DNA of 64,000 nucleotides, taken from positions 1,984,001-2,048,000 of the forward strand of contig NZ_CP042429.1 of NCBI RefSeq assembly GCF_007970465.1, written 5' to 3'. Source of the DNA: Corynebacterium nuruki S6-4 (GTDB lineage: Bacteria; Actinomycetota; Actinomycetes; Mycobacteriales; Mycobacteriaceae). A program made the translations under genes and the position numbers. Shown in pieces: positions 25,357 through 32,565 of this stretch. Within the stretch, counting starts at the first letter, position 1. Each line of letters begins with the position of its first letter. The notes beneath the pieces were generated by a model that did no database searches, was not told where the DNA came from, and worked only from the letters and a program-made list of their open reading frames with translations.

Positions 25357-26247
25357 CTAAGCTGCCTCAGGGTCCTGGACAGCAGGTTTGTTGAACAGAT
25401 TCATTTCGAACTCCACCGGCGGCACGTAGCCCAGCGCGGAGTGCAGCCGCCGACGGTTGTACCGGGACTCGATCCAGTCACCGACCTTCATCCTCGCCTC
25501 CGCCCGGGTGGGCCACTTCCGACGGTCGTAGAACTCCGTCTTCAACGTCGCCCACACACTCTCGGCCATCGCGTTGTCCCAGCACACTCCGGTCCTACCC
25601 ACCGACTGGAGCATCTCCAGGTCCCGGCAGGCCTTGTACATGTCGTCACTGGTGAACTCGGTACCCCGGTCGGCGTGGAACACCACCCCGTCGGGCACCT
25701 CGCCACGTAGCGTATGCGCCATGCGCAGGGCCTTGGCCACCAGGAAGGTGCCCATGTGGGAGTCCATCGCCCAGCCCAGGATCCGGCGGGAATGCGCATC
25801 GGTGACCGCCGCGAGGTACAACCAGCCCTCATCGGTGCGAAGATAGGTGATGTCTGAAATCCAGACACGGTTGAGTTCGCCCTGGTCCCAGCCGCGTTTG
25901 ACCCGGTCAGGGATCTTGTAGGCGTCCACACCGGCAATTGTGGTCACCGGGGTGAACTTCTTCGGGCTGATGCCCTCCAGGCCCTGGCGGAGCATGGATT
26001 TCGCCACGGTCTTCCGGTCAACCTGGGTGCCTTCCCGGGCGAGTTGTGCGTGGACTCGGGGTGCTCCGTACACGTCGTCGGACTCGGCGAAGACCTTCCG
26101 GACCTTCGCATCGAGTTCGTCGCGTCCACGGCGCTGTGGGCCGGGTTCTGCGTGTTGCCGTGTGGTCCAGGCGTAGAACCCTGACCGGGATACGTTCAGC
26201 AGGCGTGCCATGCGGGTGACCTCGTAGTTTGCCTTCTCCGCCGCCAT
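25357..26247 (-). CDS. IS3-family transposase OrfB
   Basis: A 296-residue DDE transposase. The N-terminal HTH_21-type region (YGAPRVHAQLAREG) precedes the integrase core with Asp132 (ISDITYL), Asp193 (FHADRGTEF) and Glu229 (NAMAESVWATLKTE); the last two are 35 residues apart, as in the DDX35E family. The C-terminus has YNRRRLHSALGYVPP, common to IS3 elements. The ATG shares one base with the orfA stop (TGATG), pointing to re-initiation; no A-rich slippery heptamer was seen near the junction. Confidence 0.95.
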   Translation of the reverse strand: MAAEKANYEVTRMARLLNVSRSGFYAWTTRQHAEPGPQRRGRDELDAKVRKVFAESDDVYGAPRVHAQLAREGTQVDRKTVAKSMLRQGLEGISPKKFTPVTTIAGVDAYKIPDRVKRGWDQGELNRVWISDITYLRTDEGWLYLAAVTDAHSRRILGWAMDSHMGTFLVAKALRMAHTLRGEVPDGVVFHADRGTEFTSDDMYKACRDLEMLQSVGRTGVCWDNAMAESVWATLKTEFYDRRKWPTRAEARMKVGDWIESRYNRRRLHSALGYVPPVEFEMNLFNKPAVQDPEAA

Positions 26248-26597
26248 CAGTTCGTACCGTTCGTCGGTCGTTGCTTGGCTGCGAAGAAGGCCGCTGCTTT
26301 TCCCAGAAACTCGTTGTCCTTGCCCAGCTCGGCGACCTGTCGGCGCAGGGCTTTGAGTTCGGCGCGTTCGTCCAGGGTCAGTTCCCCGGTCGGTTCGCCG
26401 GCCTCCTTTGCTCGTTCAGCGGCGACCCACTTGCCCAACGACTGGGCACCGACATTGAGTTCGCGGGCGACTTCGGCGATGGTGCGGCCGGTGTCGATCA
26501 CCAGCCGGGCGGCCTCGTGCTTGTACTCGGGGCTGAAGGTGCGCCGCGGTCGCTTGCCGCCGCTGGCCCTGCTGGCTCCGGGGGTCTTGTTGGTCAT
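26247..26597 (-). CDS. IS3-family transposase OrfA (helix-turn-helix protein)
   Basis: A 116-residue DNA-binding protein with an HTH_Tnp_1 domain (RRTFSPEYKHEAARLVIDTGRTIAEVARELNV region at about 20-50) and a C-terminal leucine-zipper-like coiled coil (ELTLDERAELKALRRQVAELGKDNEFL). It recognises the IS ends and works with OrfB. I used the ATG at 26597, preceded by GAGAGGA; a GTG further out at 26645 lies in the inverted repeat region and is less likely. Confidence 0.93.
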   Translation of the reverse strand: MTNKTPGASRASGGKRPRRTFSPEYKHEAARLVIDTGRTIAEVARELNVGAQSLGKWVAAERAKEAGEPTGELTLDERAELKALRRQVAELGKDNEFLGKAAAFFAAKQRPTNGTN

Positions 26598-26638
26598 GGT
26601 GACATCCTCTCGTGCGGGACGGGTCCCGCTATATCGGG

Positions 26639-26663
26639 TGTCCACTCAACGAGGGTAAGGCCA
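26639..26663. repeat. right terminal inverted repeat of the IS
   Basis: Inward reading on the minus strand starts TGGCCTTACCC and contains GTGGACA like the left end. Lies upstream of orfA; the flanking CGAG at 26664-26667 is the second copy of the target duplication. Confidence 0.8.
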
Positions 26664-26667
26664 CGAG

Positions 26668-27432
26668 GGACGAAAGTCCCTGCTGACCAGGCCACTGTCA
26701 GCACGCACCGCCATCGATGTCTGTAGCGTGCTCCAGAACGCCCCGGTCGATGTACGCGCCACACCCGGCACGTACATCGGAGACGGCCGCTCCGAGGTCC
26801 GCCGCTATACACCGCCATCCGGACCGGAGACAATCCGCCGACACCTCTCCGCCTGGGAGCGGTTCATCTACTCAGACCACGATCTCGATCCCCTGGTTCT
26901 CATGGCGCTGACCCACTACCAGTTCGAAGCTGTCCACCCTTTCCCTGACGGCAACGGCCGGACAGGACGAGTCCTCAACATTCTTCTGCTCATCCAGGAA
27001 GGTCTCCTCGAACTCCCCGTCCTGTACCTCTCGGGAGTGATTGTCAGGCACAAGAACGAGTACTACGACCGGCTGCTGTCGGTCACAACCGACCAGGACT
27101 GGGAAGGATGGATCCTGTTCATGCTCAGGGCAGTGGAAGAGGCCGCCCGGGAAACCGCAGAACTCATCGACACCCTGCAGGCACATCAGGAAGCCACTGC
27201 ACTCCGGATCCGCGACCTACTTCCGACCTCCCCAGCCAAGGAACTCGCGGAGCTGCTTGTCACTCTCCCCTATGTGCGGATCCGCGATATCGAGACCGCT
27301 GATCTGGCGAAACGACAGACCGCATCTCATTGGCTGACCACACTCGCCGGCGCCGGCCTGCTGGAGGAAGCGAGGTCGGACGGCAGGCAGAAGGTGTTCA
27401 TCAACCGGGATGCCCTCCGCATCCTGACGTAG
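26668..27432 (+). pseudogene. Fic family protein, C-terminal fragment with active-site motif
   Basis: The continuation of the fic frame after the IS, 254 codons. It holds the complete AMPylation motif HPFPDGNGRTGR (His197 in the rejoined numbering), the RTPGTYIG-like segment ATPGTYIGDGRSEVRRYTPPSG upstream, and a C-terminal winged-helix-like region (YVRIRDIETADLAKRQTASHWLTTLAGAGLLEEA). An internal GTG at 26728 could start a fragment lacking the inhibitory N-terminus, and this would be an uncontrolled Fic domain if expressed. No promoter for it was recognised. Ends 17 bp from the convergent symporter gene. Confidence 0.88.
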
Positions 27433-27449
27433 CTCCGGCGGACGGACCG

Positions 27450-28946
27450 TCAGCGGGCGGTGGCGGATTCCGTCGCGGCGGTGCCGAGCTCCGCACCGGC
27501 ATCCCGGCCGGACCCCTCAACAGCGTCGTCAGCGTCGTCAACCTCGTCAGCGTCATCGGAGTCGAGGTCGACGCCGGACCCCTCCGCGGCGTCCCACACG
27601 TCCTTCTCCCAGATCCCCGCGCGCTTGGCGACGATCGTGGCGACGAGCGACTGGCCGGTCACGTTGATCGCGGTACGGCCCATGTCGATGATCGGTTCGA
27701 TGGCCAGCAGCAGGCCCACGCCCTCCAGCGGCAGGCCCAGCGTGGACAGCGTCAGAGTCAGCATCACGGTCGCGCCCGTCGTCCCGGCGGTGGCGGCGGA
27801 GCCGATGACCGAGACGAACATGATCAGCAGGTAGTCGGTGAAGCTGAGGTCCATGCCGAAGAACTGGCTGACGAACAGTGCGGCGACCGCGGGGTACACC
27901 GAAGCACAGCCGTCCATCTTCGTCGTCGCACCCAGCGGGATCGCGAAGGAGGCGTAGGCCCCGGGCACGCCCATGGAACGTTCGGTGACCCGCTGGGTCA
28001 CCGGCATCACGCCCATCGAGGAGCGGGTGACGAAACCGAGGGAGGTCACCGGCCACACCCGGCGGAAGAAGCCGATGACCGGCAGGCCGTTGAACTTCAG
28101 GGCCAGCGGATAGATGACCAGCAGCACGATGGCGAGGCCGACGTAGATGGCGAGGACGAACTTGCCGAGCGAACCCATGGCGTCCCAGCCGTAGTCGGCG
28201 ACCGCGTGGCCGATGAGCGCGCCGGTGCCGATCGGGGCCAGGCGGATGATCCACCACAGCACCTTCTGCACCACGCCGAGCAGCGATTCGGTGACGTTGA
28301 GCAGCGGCTCGGCGGACTTGCCGGCCTTCACCGCGGCGATACCGAGGACGATGGAGATGATCAGCAGCTGCAGGACGTTGAAGCTCACCGAGATGTCACC
28401 GTCGGAGGACGCCGAGGCGCCGAGGCCGAGGAAGTTCTGCGGCACGACCGAGTCGATGAAGCCCATCCAGGACCCGGTGTGGGACGGCTCGGCGGCGGAG
28501 GCTGCGTCGATGCCGGTGTTCGCACCGGGCTTCATCACCACACCGACGAGGATGCCGGCGAGCACGGAGAAGAAGGCGGTGATGGCGAACCAGATCAGCG
28601 TGCTGACCGCCAGGCGGGCGGCGTTGGCGACCTTGCGCAGGTTGGCGACCGAGGTGATGACCGCGGTGATGATCAGCGGCGGCACCATGGTCTTCAGCAG
28701 GTCGACGTAGATCGACCCGGTCTTGTCGAGGAACTGGGCGAGCCAGGGGCCGTCGTCGCCGCCGTCGGCGCCCTGGGCGCGGGCGATGAAGCCGAGGATG
28801 AGGCCGACGACGAGGCCGGTGATGACCTGGGCGCCGAAGCCGGTGAGCCAGCCGGGGAGGTGGCGGCGACGGGACGCCGGGGACGATCCGGTGGTTCCGG
28901 GTTCTCCGGACGCCACCGCCGTCCCCTCGGGCGAAGTATCGGACAT
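27450..28946 (-). CDS. dicarboxylate/amino acid:cation symporter, possibly cystine type
   Basis: A 498-residue DAACS transporter with about eight membrane segments, the loop TRSSMGVMPVTQRV (reentrant hairpin region), SFAIPLGATTKMDGCA and the C-terminal INVTGQSLVATIVAKR. These features remind me of TcyP/YdjN cystine symporters more than GltP, but I am not certain. Both ends carry soluble extensions, the C-terminal one very acidic (DLDSDDADEVDDADDAVEG). Transcription is expected from TACAGT at 28995-29000, with the palindromic operator in the leader and an AAAGGA ribosome binding site. The operator is shared with the ABC importer at 4.5-6.2 kb. Confidence 0.9.
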   Translation of the reverse strand: MSDTSPEGTAVASGEPGTTGSSPASRRRHLPGWLTGFGAQVITGLVVGLILGFIARAQGADGGDDGPWLAQFLDKTGSIYVDLLKTMVPPLIITAVITSVANLRKVANAARLAVSTLIWFAITAFFSVLAGILVGVVMKPGANTGIDAASAAEPSHTGSWMGFIDSVVPQNFLGLGASASSDGDISVSFNVLQLLIISIVLGIAAVKAGKSAEPLLNVTESLLGVVQKVLWWIIRLAPIGTGALIGHAVADYGWDAMGSLGKFVLAIYVGLAIVLLVIYPLALKFNGLPVIGFFRRVWPVTSLGFVTRSSMGVMPVTQRVTERSMGVPGAYASFAIPLGATTKMDGCASVYPAVAALFVSQFFGMDLSFTDYLLIMFVSVIGSAATAGTTGATVMLTLTLSTLGLPLEGVGLLLAIEPIIDMGRTAINVTGQSLVATIVAKRAGIWEKDVWDAAEGSGVDLDSDDADEVDDADDAVEGSGRDAGAELGTAATESATAR

Positions 28947-28964
28947 GGGGTGTGCGGTCCTTTC

Positions 28965-28978
28965 AGACAGATCTGTCT
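28965..28978. promoter_or_regulatory. 14-bp perfect palindrome, operator of the symporter gene
   Basis: AGACAGATCTGTCT equals its own reverse complement. It lies 16 nt after the -10 hexamer and 18 nt before the start codon. The same core, with two differences, sits 16 nt after the -10 box of the ABC importer operon at 6244-6257. Confidence 0.75.
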
Positions 28979-28994
28979 ATTTACTGCTCCGCAT

Positions 28995-29000
28995 ACTGTA
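28995..29000 (-). promoter_or_regulatory. putative -10 box of the symporter gene
   Basis: Reads TACAGT on the minus strand, within an AT-richer patch. It gives a leader of about 45 nt containing the palindrome and the ribosome binding site. Confidence 0.5.
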
Positions 29001-29226
29001 ACGCCACACGCCCCGGACTCTGTTCCCGCCCCCGCCTACCGTGACAGAGCTCACCCGGCACTCACCCGGGTCCGGCCGACCCGGTCCGGCGACCCACGCC
29101 GTGACCTGCGCAGTTCGTTCCCGGCGCAACATGCTGGGAGCCGCCTGGCAGTTCGGGACGAACTCCGTGATCCGGCTGTTCTGCGCTAGGCGTCCCGGGC
29201 GGCGGGCACGTAGCGTCGTAAGCGTT

Positions 29227-30015
29227 ATGACAACCACCACCGCACCCGCCGCCGCCACTGCCGCCACCGCCACCACCGGGGCCGCCGCCGCACTGCCGAT
29301 GAGTTCCCGACTGCGCCTGCACGCCCGCGACATCGCGAGCGTCATCGCCGTCATCGCTGGACTCGCCGCCATCAACGTCACCGCCCACCTCACCGAGCTG
29401 TCGACGGTCGCGATCGTCGTCCCGGTCGGCGTGGCCACCCTGCTGGTCATCGCCAAGGCCCGCGGCATGAGCTGGACCGACCTCGGTCTGGGCCGCGCCT
29501 ACATCGGCAAGGGACTGGCCTACGGCACCGGGGCGGTCGTCCTCGTCGCCGCGGTCATCGCGCTGGCCCTGGCCATCCCCGCGACCCGCGGTTTCTTCTT
29601 CAACGAGTCCTATGCGTCGATCCGCACCGCGCTCCTCGCCGCGCTCGTCATCATCCCGCTGCAGACCGTGCTGCCCGAGGAGCTCGCGTTCCGCGGTCTG
29701 CTCCACGGCCGGCTGAAGCGGCTCGGCGGGACGAAGGCCGTGTTCATCGGCGGTTCCGTCCTCTTCGGCCTGTGGCACGTCGCCAGCTCGCTGAGCCTGA
29801 CGGCCACCAATGTCGGCCTGACGAAGATCCTCGGCTCCGGAAGCGCCGCCCAGTGGGCGGGCGTGGGCCTGGCCGTCGTCGCCACCGCCGGCGCCGGCGC
29901 GGGGCTGACCTGGCTGCGCCACCACACCGGCAGCGTGCTCGCCCCCATCGGCCTGCACTGGGCCCTCAACGCCGTCGGCGCGCTCGCCGCCGCCGCGGCC
30001 TGGACCTTCCTGTGA
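29227..30015 (+). CDS. CPBP-family intramembrane metalloprotease
   Basis: A 262-residue membrane protein of the CAAX protease/bacteriocin-processing family. Motif 1 is EELAFRG with Glu151, Glu152 and Arg156, motif 2 is FGLWH with His184, and the last conserved motif is HWALN near 248. Six or more hydrophobic segments are visible after a Thr/Ala-rich N-terminus. Such proteins cleave within membranes or confer bacteriocin immunity; the target here is unknown. A TAGCGT hexamer lies 10 nt before the ATG. Longer in-frame starts lack support. Confidence 0.9.
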   Translation: MTTTTAPAAATAATATTGAAAALPMSSRLRLHARDIASVIAVIAGLAAINVTAHLTELSTVAIVVPVGVATLLVIAKARGMSWTDLGLGRAYIGKGLAYGTGAVVLVAAVIALALAIPATRGFFFNESYASIRTALLAALVIIPLQTVLPEELAFRGLLHGRLKRLGGTKAVFIGGSVLFGLWHVASSLSLTATNVGLTKILGSGSAAQWAGVGLAVVATAGAGAGLTWLRHHTGSVLAPIGLHWALNAVGALAAAAAWTFL

Positions 30016-30069
30016 CCCGGTAGGACGCCCCGTCCGTTCCACCCCGGCACCGTCAGGGCGGCCCGACGG

Positions 30070-31098
30070 TCAGCGGGGCCGTGACTCGCAGGCGATGCCG
30101 TCGTGGTCCCCGTCGAGACCCGGCCGGTAGCCCGGCTGTCCGGTGCGCAGCGGGGCCGCTCCGGCCGCCCAGGCGTCCGCGCAGCGGGCGAAGTACACGT
30201 CACCGACCGGGGCCTCCGCCGGGGCGACCGGCACGTCGGCGGGCGCCGGCTCCGGTTCGGGTGCGGGTTCGGGCTGCGGTGCGGGTTCGGGGGCCGGCGC
30301 CTCCGCCGGGGCGTCCTGACCGGGGATGACGGCCCCGGAGCAGTTCCCGAGGACGCGCTGCATGGCGTCCTTCTCCGCCTGGGTGACCCACAGCGTGTAG
30401 GCGGCCTTCACGTCGATCTGCTTCGACACGTAGGTGCAGCGGTAGGACTTGTTGGCGGGCAGCCAGGTGGCGGCGTCCCCGTCGCGCTTCTGCATGTTCG
30501 CCGGACCGTCGACGGCCAGCAGGTTGGCGGGGTCGTTGGCGAGCTGTTCGCGCCGTTCGGGGCTGAGCTGCTGGGCCCCCTTCTGCCAGGCGTCCGACAG
30601 GGCCACGACGTGGTCGATCTGCACGGCGGTGGAGGTGTTCTGGCCGCGGACGAAGTTGATGACCTGCCCGGTGTACGGGTCGTCGAGGGTGCCGGTGAGG
30701 ACCCGGCAGCTGCCCGGCTTCAGCGTGATGTCGGTGAGGTCGCGGGCGAGGATGTCGTTGCGGGTGTCGCAGCCGTTGCGGTCGACGTCCGTCCACGCGG
30801 GGCCGAACTGCTCCCGGTCGTAGCCGGTCTTCGGGGCGCGCCCCTTGACCTCGAGGGTGTCCAGGGTGGCCAGGGCCGCGGCGGCCGCCCCGTCCGGATC
30901 CTCCGCCGGCGCCGCACCGTCTTGTGCGGGGGTGTTGTCCGCCGGCGGCGGGACGGGCGCGGCGGCCGGGGTGCTGTCGACGGCGCTGTCGGACGCCGAG
31001 GTGGTGGCGGTGGGGCCGGTCGTGTCATCGCAGGCCACGAGGGTGGCGGCCAGTCCTGCCGCGCACAGGGCGGCGGCGAGCGGACGGAATGTTCTCAT
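30070..31098 (-). CDS. secreted HNH-type nuclease (DUF1524) with Excalibur domain, lipoprotein
   Basis: A 342-residue exported protein. The N-terminus has a lipobox (LVAC at about residue 23), then a Thr/Ser/Pro-rich tether. The core at about 110-275 has IDHVVALSDAWQKGA and NDPANLLAVDGPANMQKRDGDAATWLP, the His-containing pattern of DUF1524/HNH nucleases. A Pro-Glu-Ala repeat spacer leads to a C-terminal Excalibur calcium-binding motif (DGDHDGIACE). Probably a surface nuclease for DNA uptake, nutrition or defence (inference). Its start overlaps the upstream stop of the GT87 gene by four bases, and a TACTCT lies 7 nt upstream of its ATG. Confidence 0.88.
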   Translation of the reverse strand: MRTFRPLAAALCAAGLAATLVACDDTTGPTATTSASDSAVDSTPAAAPVPPPADNTPAQDGAAPAEDPDGAAAAALATLDTLEVKGRAPKTGYDREQFGPAWTDVDRNGCDTRNDILARDLTDITLKPGSCRVLTGTLDDPYTGQVINFVRGQNTSTAVQIDHVVALSDAWQKGAQQLSPERREQLANDPANLLAVDGPANMQKRDGDAATWLPANKSYRCTYVSKQIDVKAAYTLWVTQAEKDAMQRVLGNCSGAVIPGQDAPAEAPAPEPAPQPEPAPEPEPAPADVPVAPAEAPVGDVYFARCADAWAAGAAPLRTGQPGYRPGLDGDHDGIACESRPR

Positions 31099-32516
31099 GG
31101 CTGTGAGAGTAGAGCGCCCTGTTCTGCAGCCCGCCTGCTGCCCGTCCGGATCCGCCACGCGGCGACGCACAGCAGCAGCAGGCACACGATCCCCGCGAGG
31201 CCCTGGATGTTGCCGTAGAACCAGTTCGCGGTCCCGAAGCTGTAGGGTCCGTCCTCCGGGTACACCTGGTAGTGGTGGTAGCGGGAGGACTGGTAGCCCG
31301 GATCGTCGATGGTGGTGGTCACCCAGTTCGCCGCGAGGAGGACGGCGCTGCCGAGCAGGGTCGGCCAGTCCCACCGGTCGCGGCGCCCGGCGACGAGTGC
31401 GGCCAGCTGGGCCGCGAGCAGCACCACCGCCACGATCAGCCCGGTCCAGTGGTGCGTCACGGCGATGGGGGCGGCGGTGCTCACCGCCAGGACCATGAGC
31501 AGCAGCGTGCTGACCGGCCGGCGGGCCTGCAGCAGGTGCCACGCCGCCCAGCCGGCGATGACGGCGATGACGAGCAGTCCGGGGATCATGACCTTCTGCG
31601 CCAGATCGGGGTCCATGCCCGCCCGGGACAGCAGGCCGGTGATCGCCTGGTTCGCCTCGAAGTCCGCCGCCCCGCCCCGGTCACCGGCGAAGAACTCGTC
31701 GGTCCAGAAGTCGAAGGACTGGTCGGCGCGCGCGATCCAGCCGACGACCACGGTGGCGAGGAAGCCGCCGAGGGAGCGCGCCAGGTCGCCCCAGCGCCGC
31801 CGGACGAGGAAGACGAGCGCGTAGGCGGCCGGGGTGATCTTGATGCCCGCGGCGACACCGACCCCCGCACCACGCAGCCACCGGGGGGTGAAGCCCAGCA
31901 GGTCCGCGGCGACGAGGAGGATGAGGAAGACGTTGATCTGGCCGTACATGAGGTGGACCTGCAGCGGTTCCAGGCACAGTGTGAAACCGAGCGCCCCGAC
32001 GCCGAGGACGCCGGAGAACCCGGCGCGCCCGGCGCGCCCGCGGAACTGTCGTCCGACCCATGCGGGCAGTTCCCGGGGCAGCACCCGGTACACCGCCATC
32101 CACAGCACGAGCCACGCCGCCGCCACCGAGGCCCACGTCCACGTCAGCTGCATGGTCGTCTCGTCCAGCCAGGTCAGCGGGACGAACAGCAGCGCGGCCA
32201 GCGGCGGGTAGATGAAGGCGAAGCCGCTGCGGGAGGGGAAGTCGTCCCCGTAGAACGGGGCGTGGTCGAGGAAGGCCTGGCCGGCGTCCCGGAACACCCC
32301 GACGTCGAGGAGGTAGGCGTTCCGGGAGTGGTCGAGCACACCGGTCAGCTGCCAGAAGCACAGCACGATCCCGACCACCGTGGCGGCCACGACCGCGCCC
32401 CAGGCCAGGCGCAGGCGGCCGACCGCCCCGTTCGGCACGGCGGACGGGGTGCGCGGGGCGCGCTGTCCCGTCGGGGTGGGCGGGGTCGGCGAGGTCGACG
32501 GATTGGCTGTGGTCAT
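31095..32516 (-). CDS. GT87-family membrane glycosyltransferase
   Basis: A 473-residue polytopic protein with about ten membrane helices. The first external loop has DVGVFRDAGQAFLDHAPFYGDD with the conserved acidic residue expected of GT-C enzymes, followed by FAFIYPPLAALLF. GIKITPAAYALVFLVRRRW is typical of the GT87 (PF09594) mannosyl/arabinofuranosyl transferases that use polyprenyl-phosphate sugars in corynebacterial and mycobacterial lipoglycans. The acceptor is unknown. TACGCT lies 9 nt before the ATG. Divergent from the acyltransferase gene at 32566. Confidence 0.87.
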   Translation of the reverse strand: MTTANPSTSPTPPTPTGQRAPRTPSAVPNGAVGRLRLAWGAVVAATVVGIVLCFWQLTGVLDHSRNAYLLDVGVFRDAGQAFLDHAPFYGDDFPSRSGFAFIYPPLAALLFVPLTWLDETTMQLTWTWASVAAAWLVLWMAVYRVLPRELPAWVGRQFRGRAGRAGFSGVLGVGALGFTLCLEPLQVHLMYGQINVFLILLVAADLLGFTPRWLRGAGVGVAAGIKITPAAYALVFLVRRRWGDLARSLGGFLATVVVGWIARADQSFDFWTDEFFAGDRGGAADFEANQAITGLLSRAGMDPDLAQKVMIPGLLVIAVIAGWAAWHLLQARRPVSTLLLMVLAVSTAAPIAVTHHWTGLIVAVVLLAAQLAALVAGRRDRWDWPTLLGSAVLLAANWVTTTIDDPGYQSSRYHHYQVYPEDGPYSFGTANWFYGNIQGLAGIVCLLLLCVAAWRIRTGSRRAAEQGALLSQP

Positions 32517-32565
32517 CGGGGATCCAGCGTACCGGCTCCACACCGCCTGGTAGGGTGCGGCCCCG

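Larger units (their letters stand above)
25327..26663 (-). mobile_element. IS3-family insertion sequence (about 1337 bp) inserted in fic
   Basis: Ends begin TGGCCTT on the left and, reading inward on the other strand, TGGCCTT on the right. The imperfect terminal inverted repeats extend about 25 bp (shared TGGCCTT-n-CCC and GTGGACA). It is flanked by the 4-bp direct repeat CGAG (25323-25326 and 26664-26667), and the terminal TG...CA and short duplication fit the IS3 family. Contents are orfA and orfB on the minus strand. All parts look intact, so the element may be active. Confidence 0.9.

Noticed and set aside
26247..26280. Programmed -1 frameshift between IS orfA and orfB
   Set aside because: No A6G-type slippery sequence was found near the overlap; TGATG suggests re-initiation instead, although orfB is in the -1 frame.
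25323..26669. A 5-bp target duplication (ACGAG) with shorter IS ends
   Set aside because: Possible in sequence, but it removes the terminal CA and gives ends unlike the TG...CA typical of IS3 elements; the 4-bp CGAG reading was preferred.
11290..31098. A defence island made of Doc, Fic, CPBP protease and the secreted nuclease
   Set aside because: The genes are scattered among housekeeping functions, on different strands, and no phage-defence partner genes occur.
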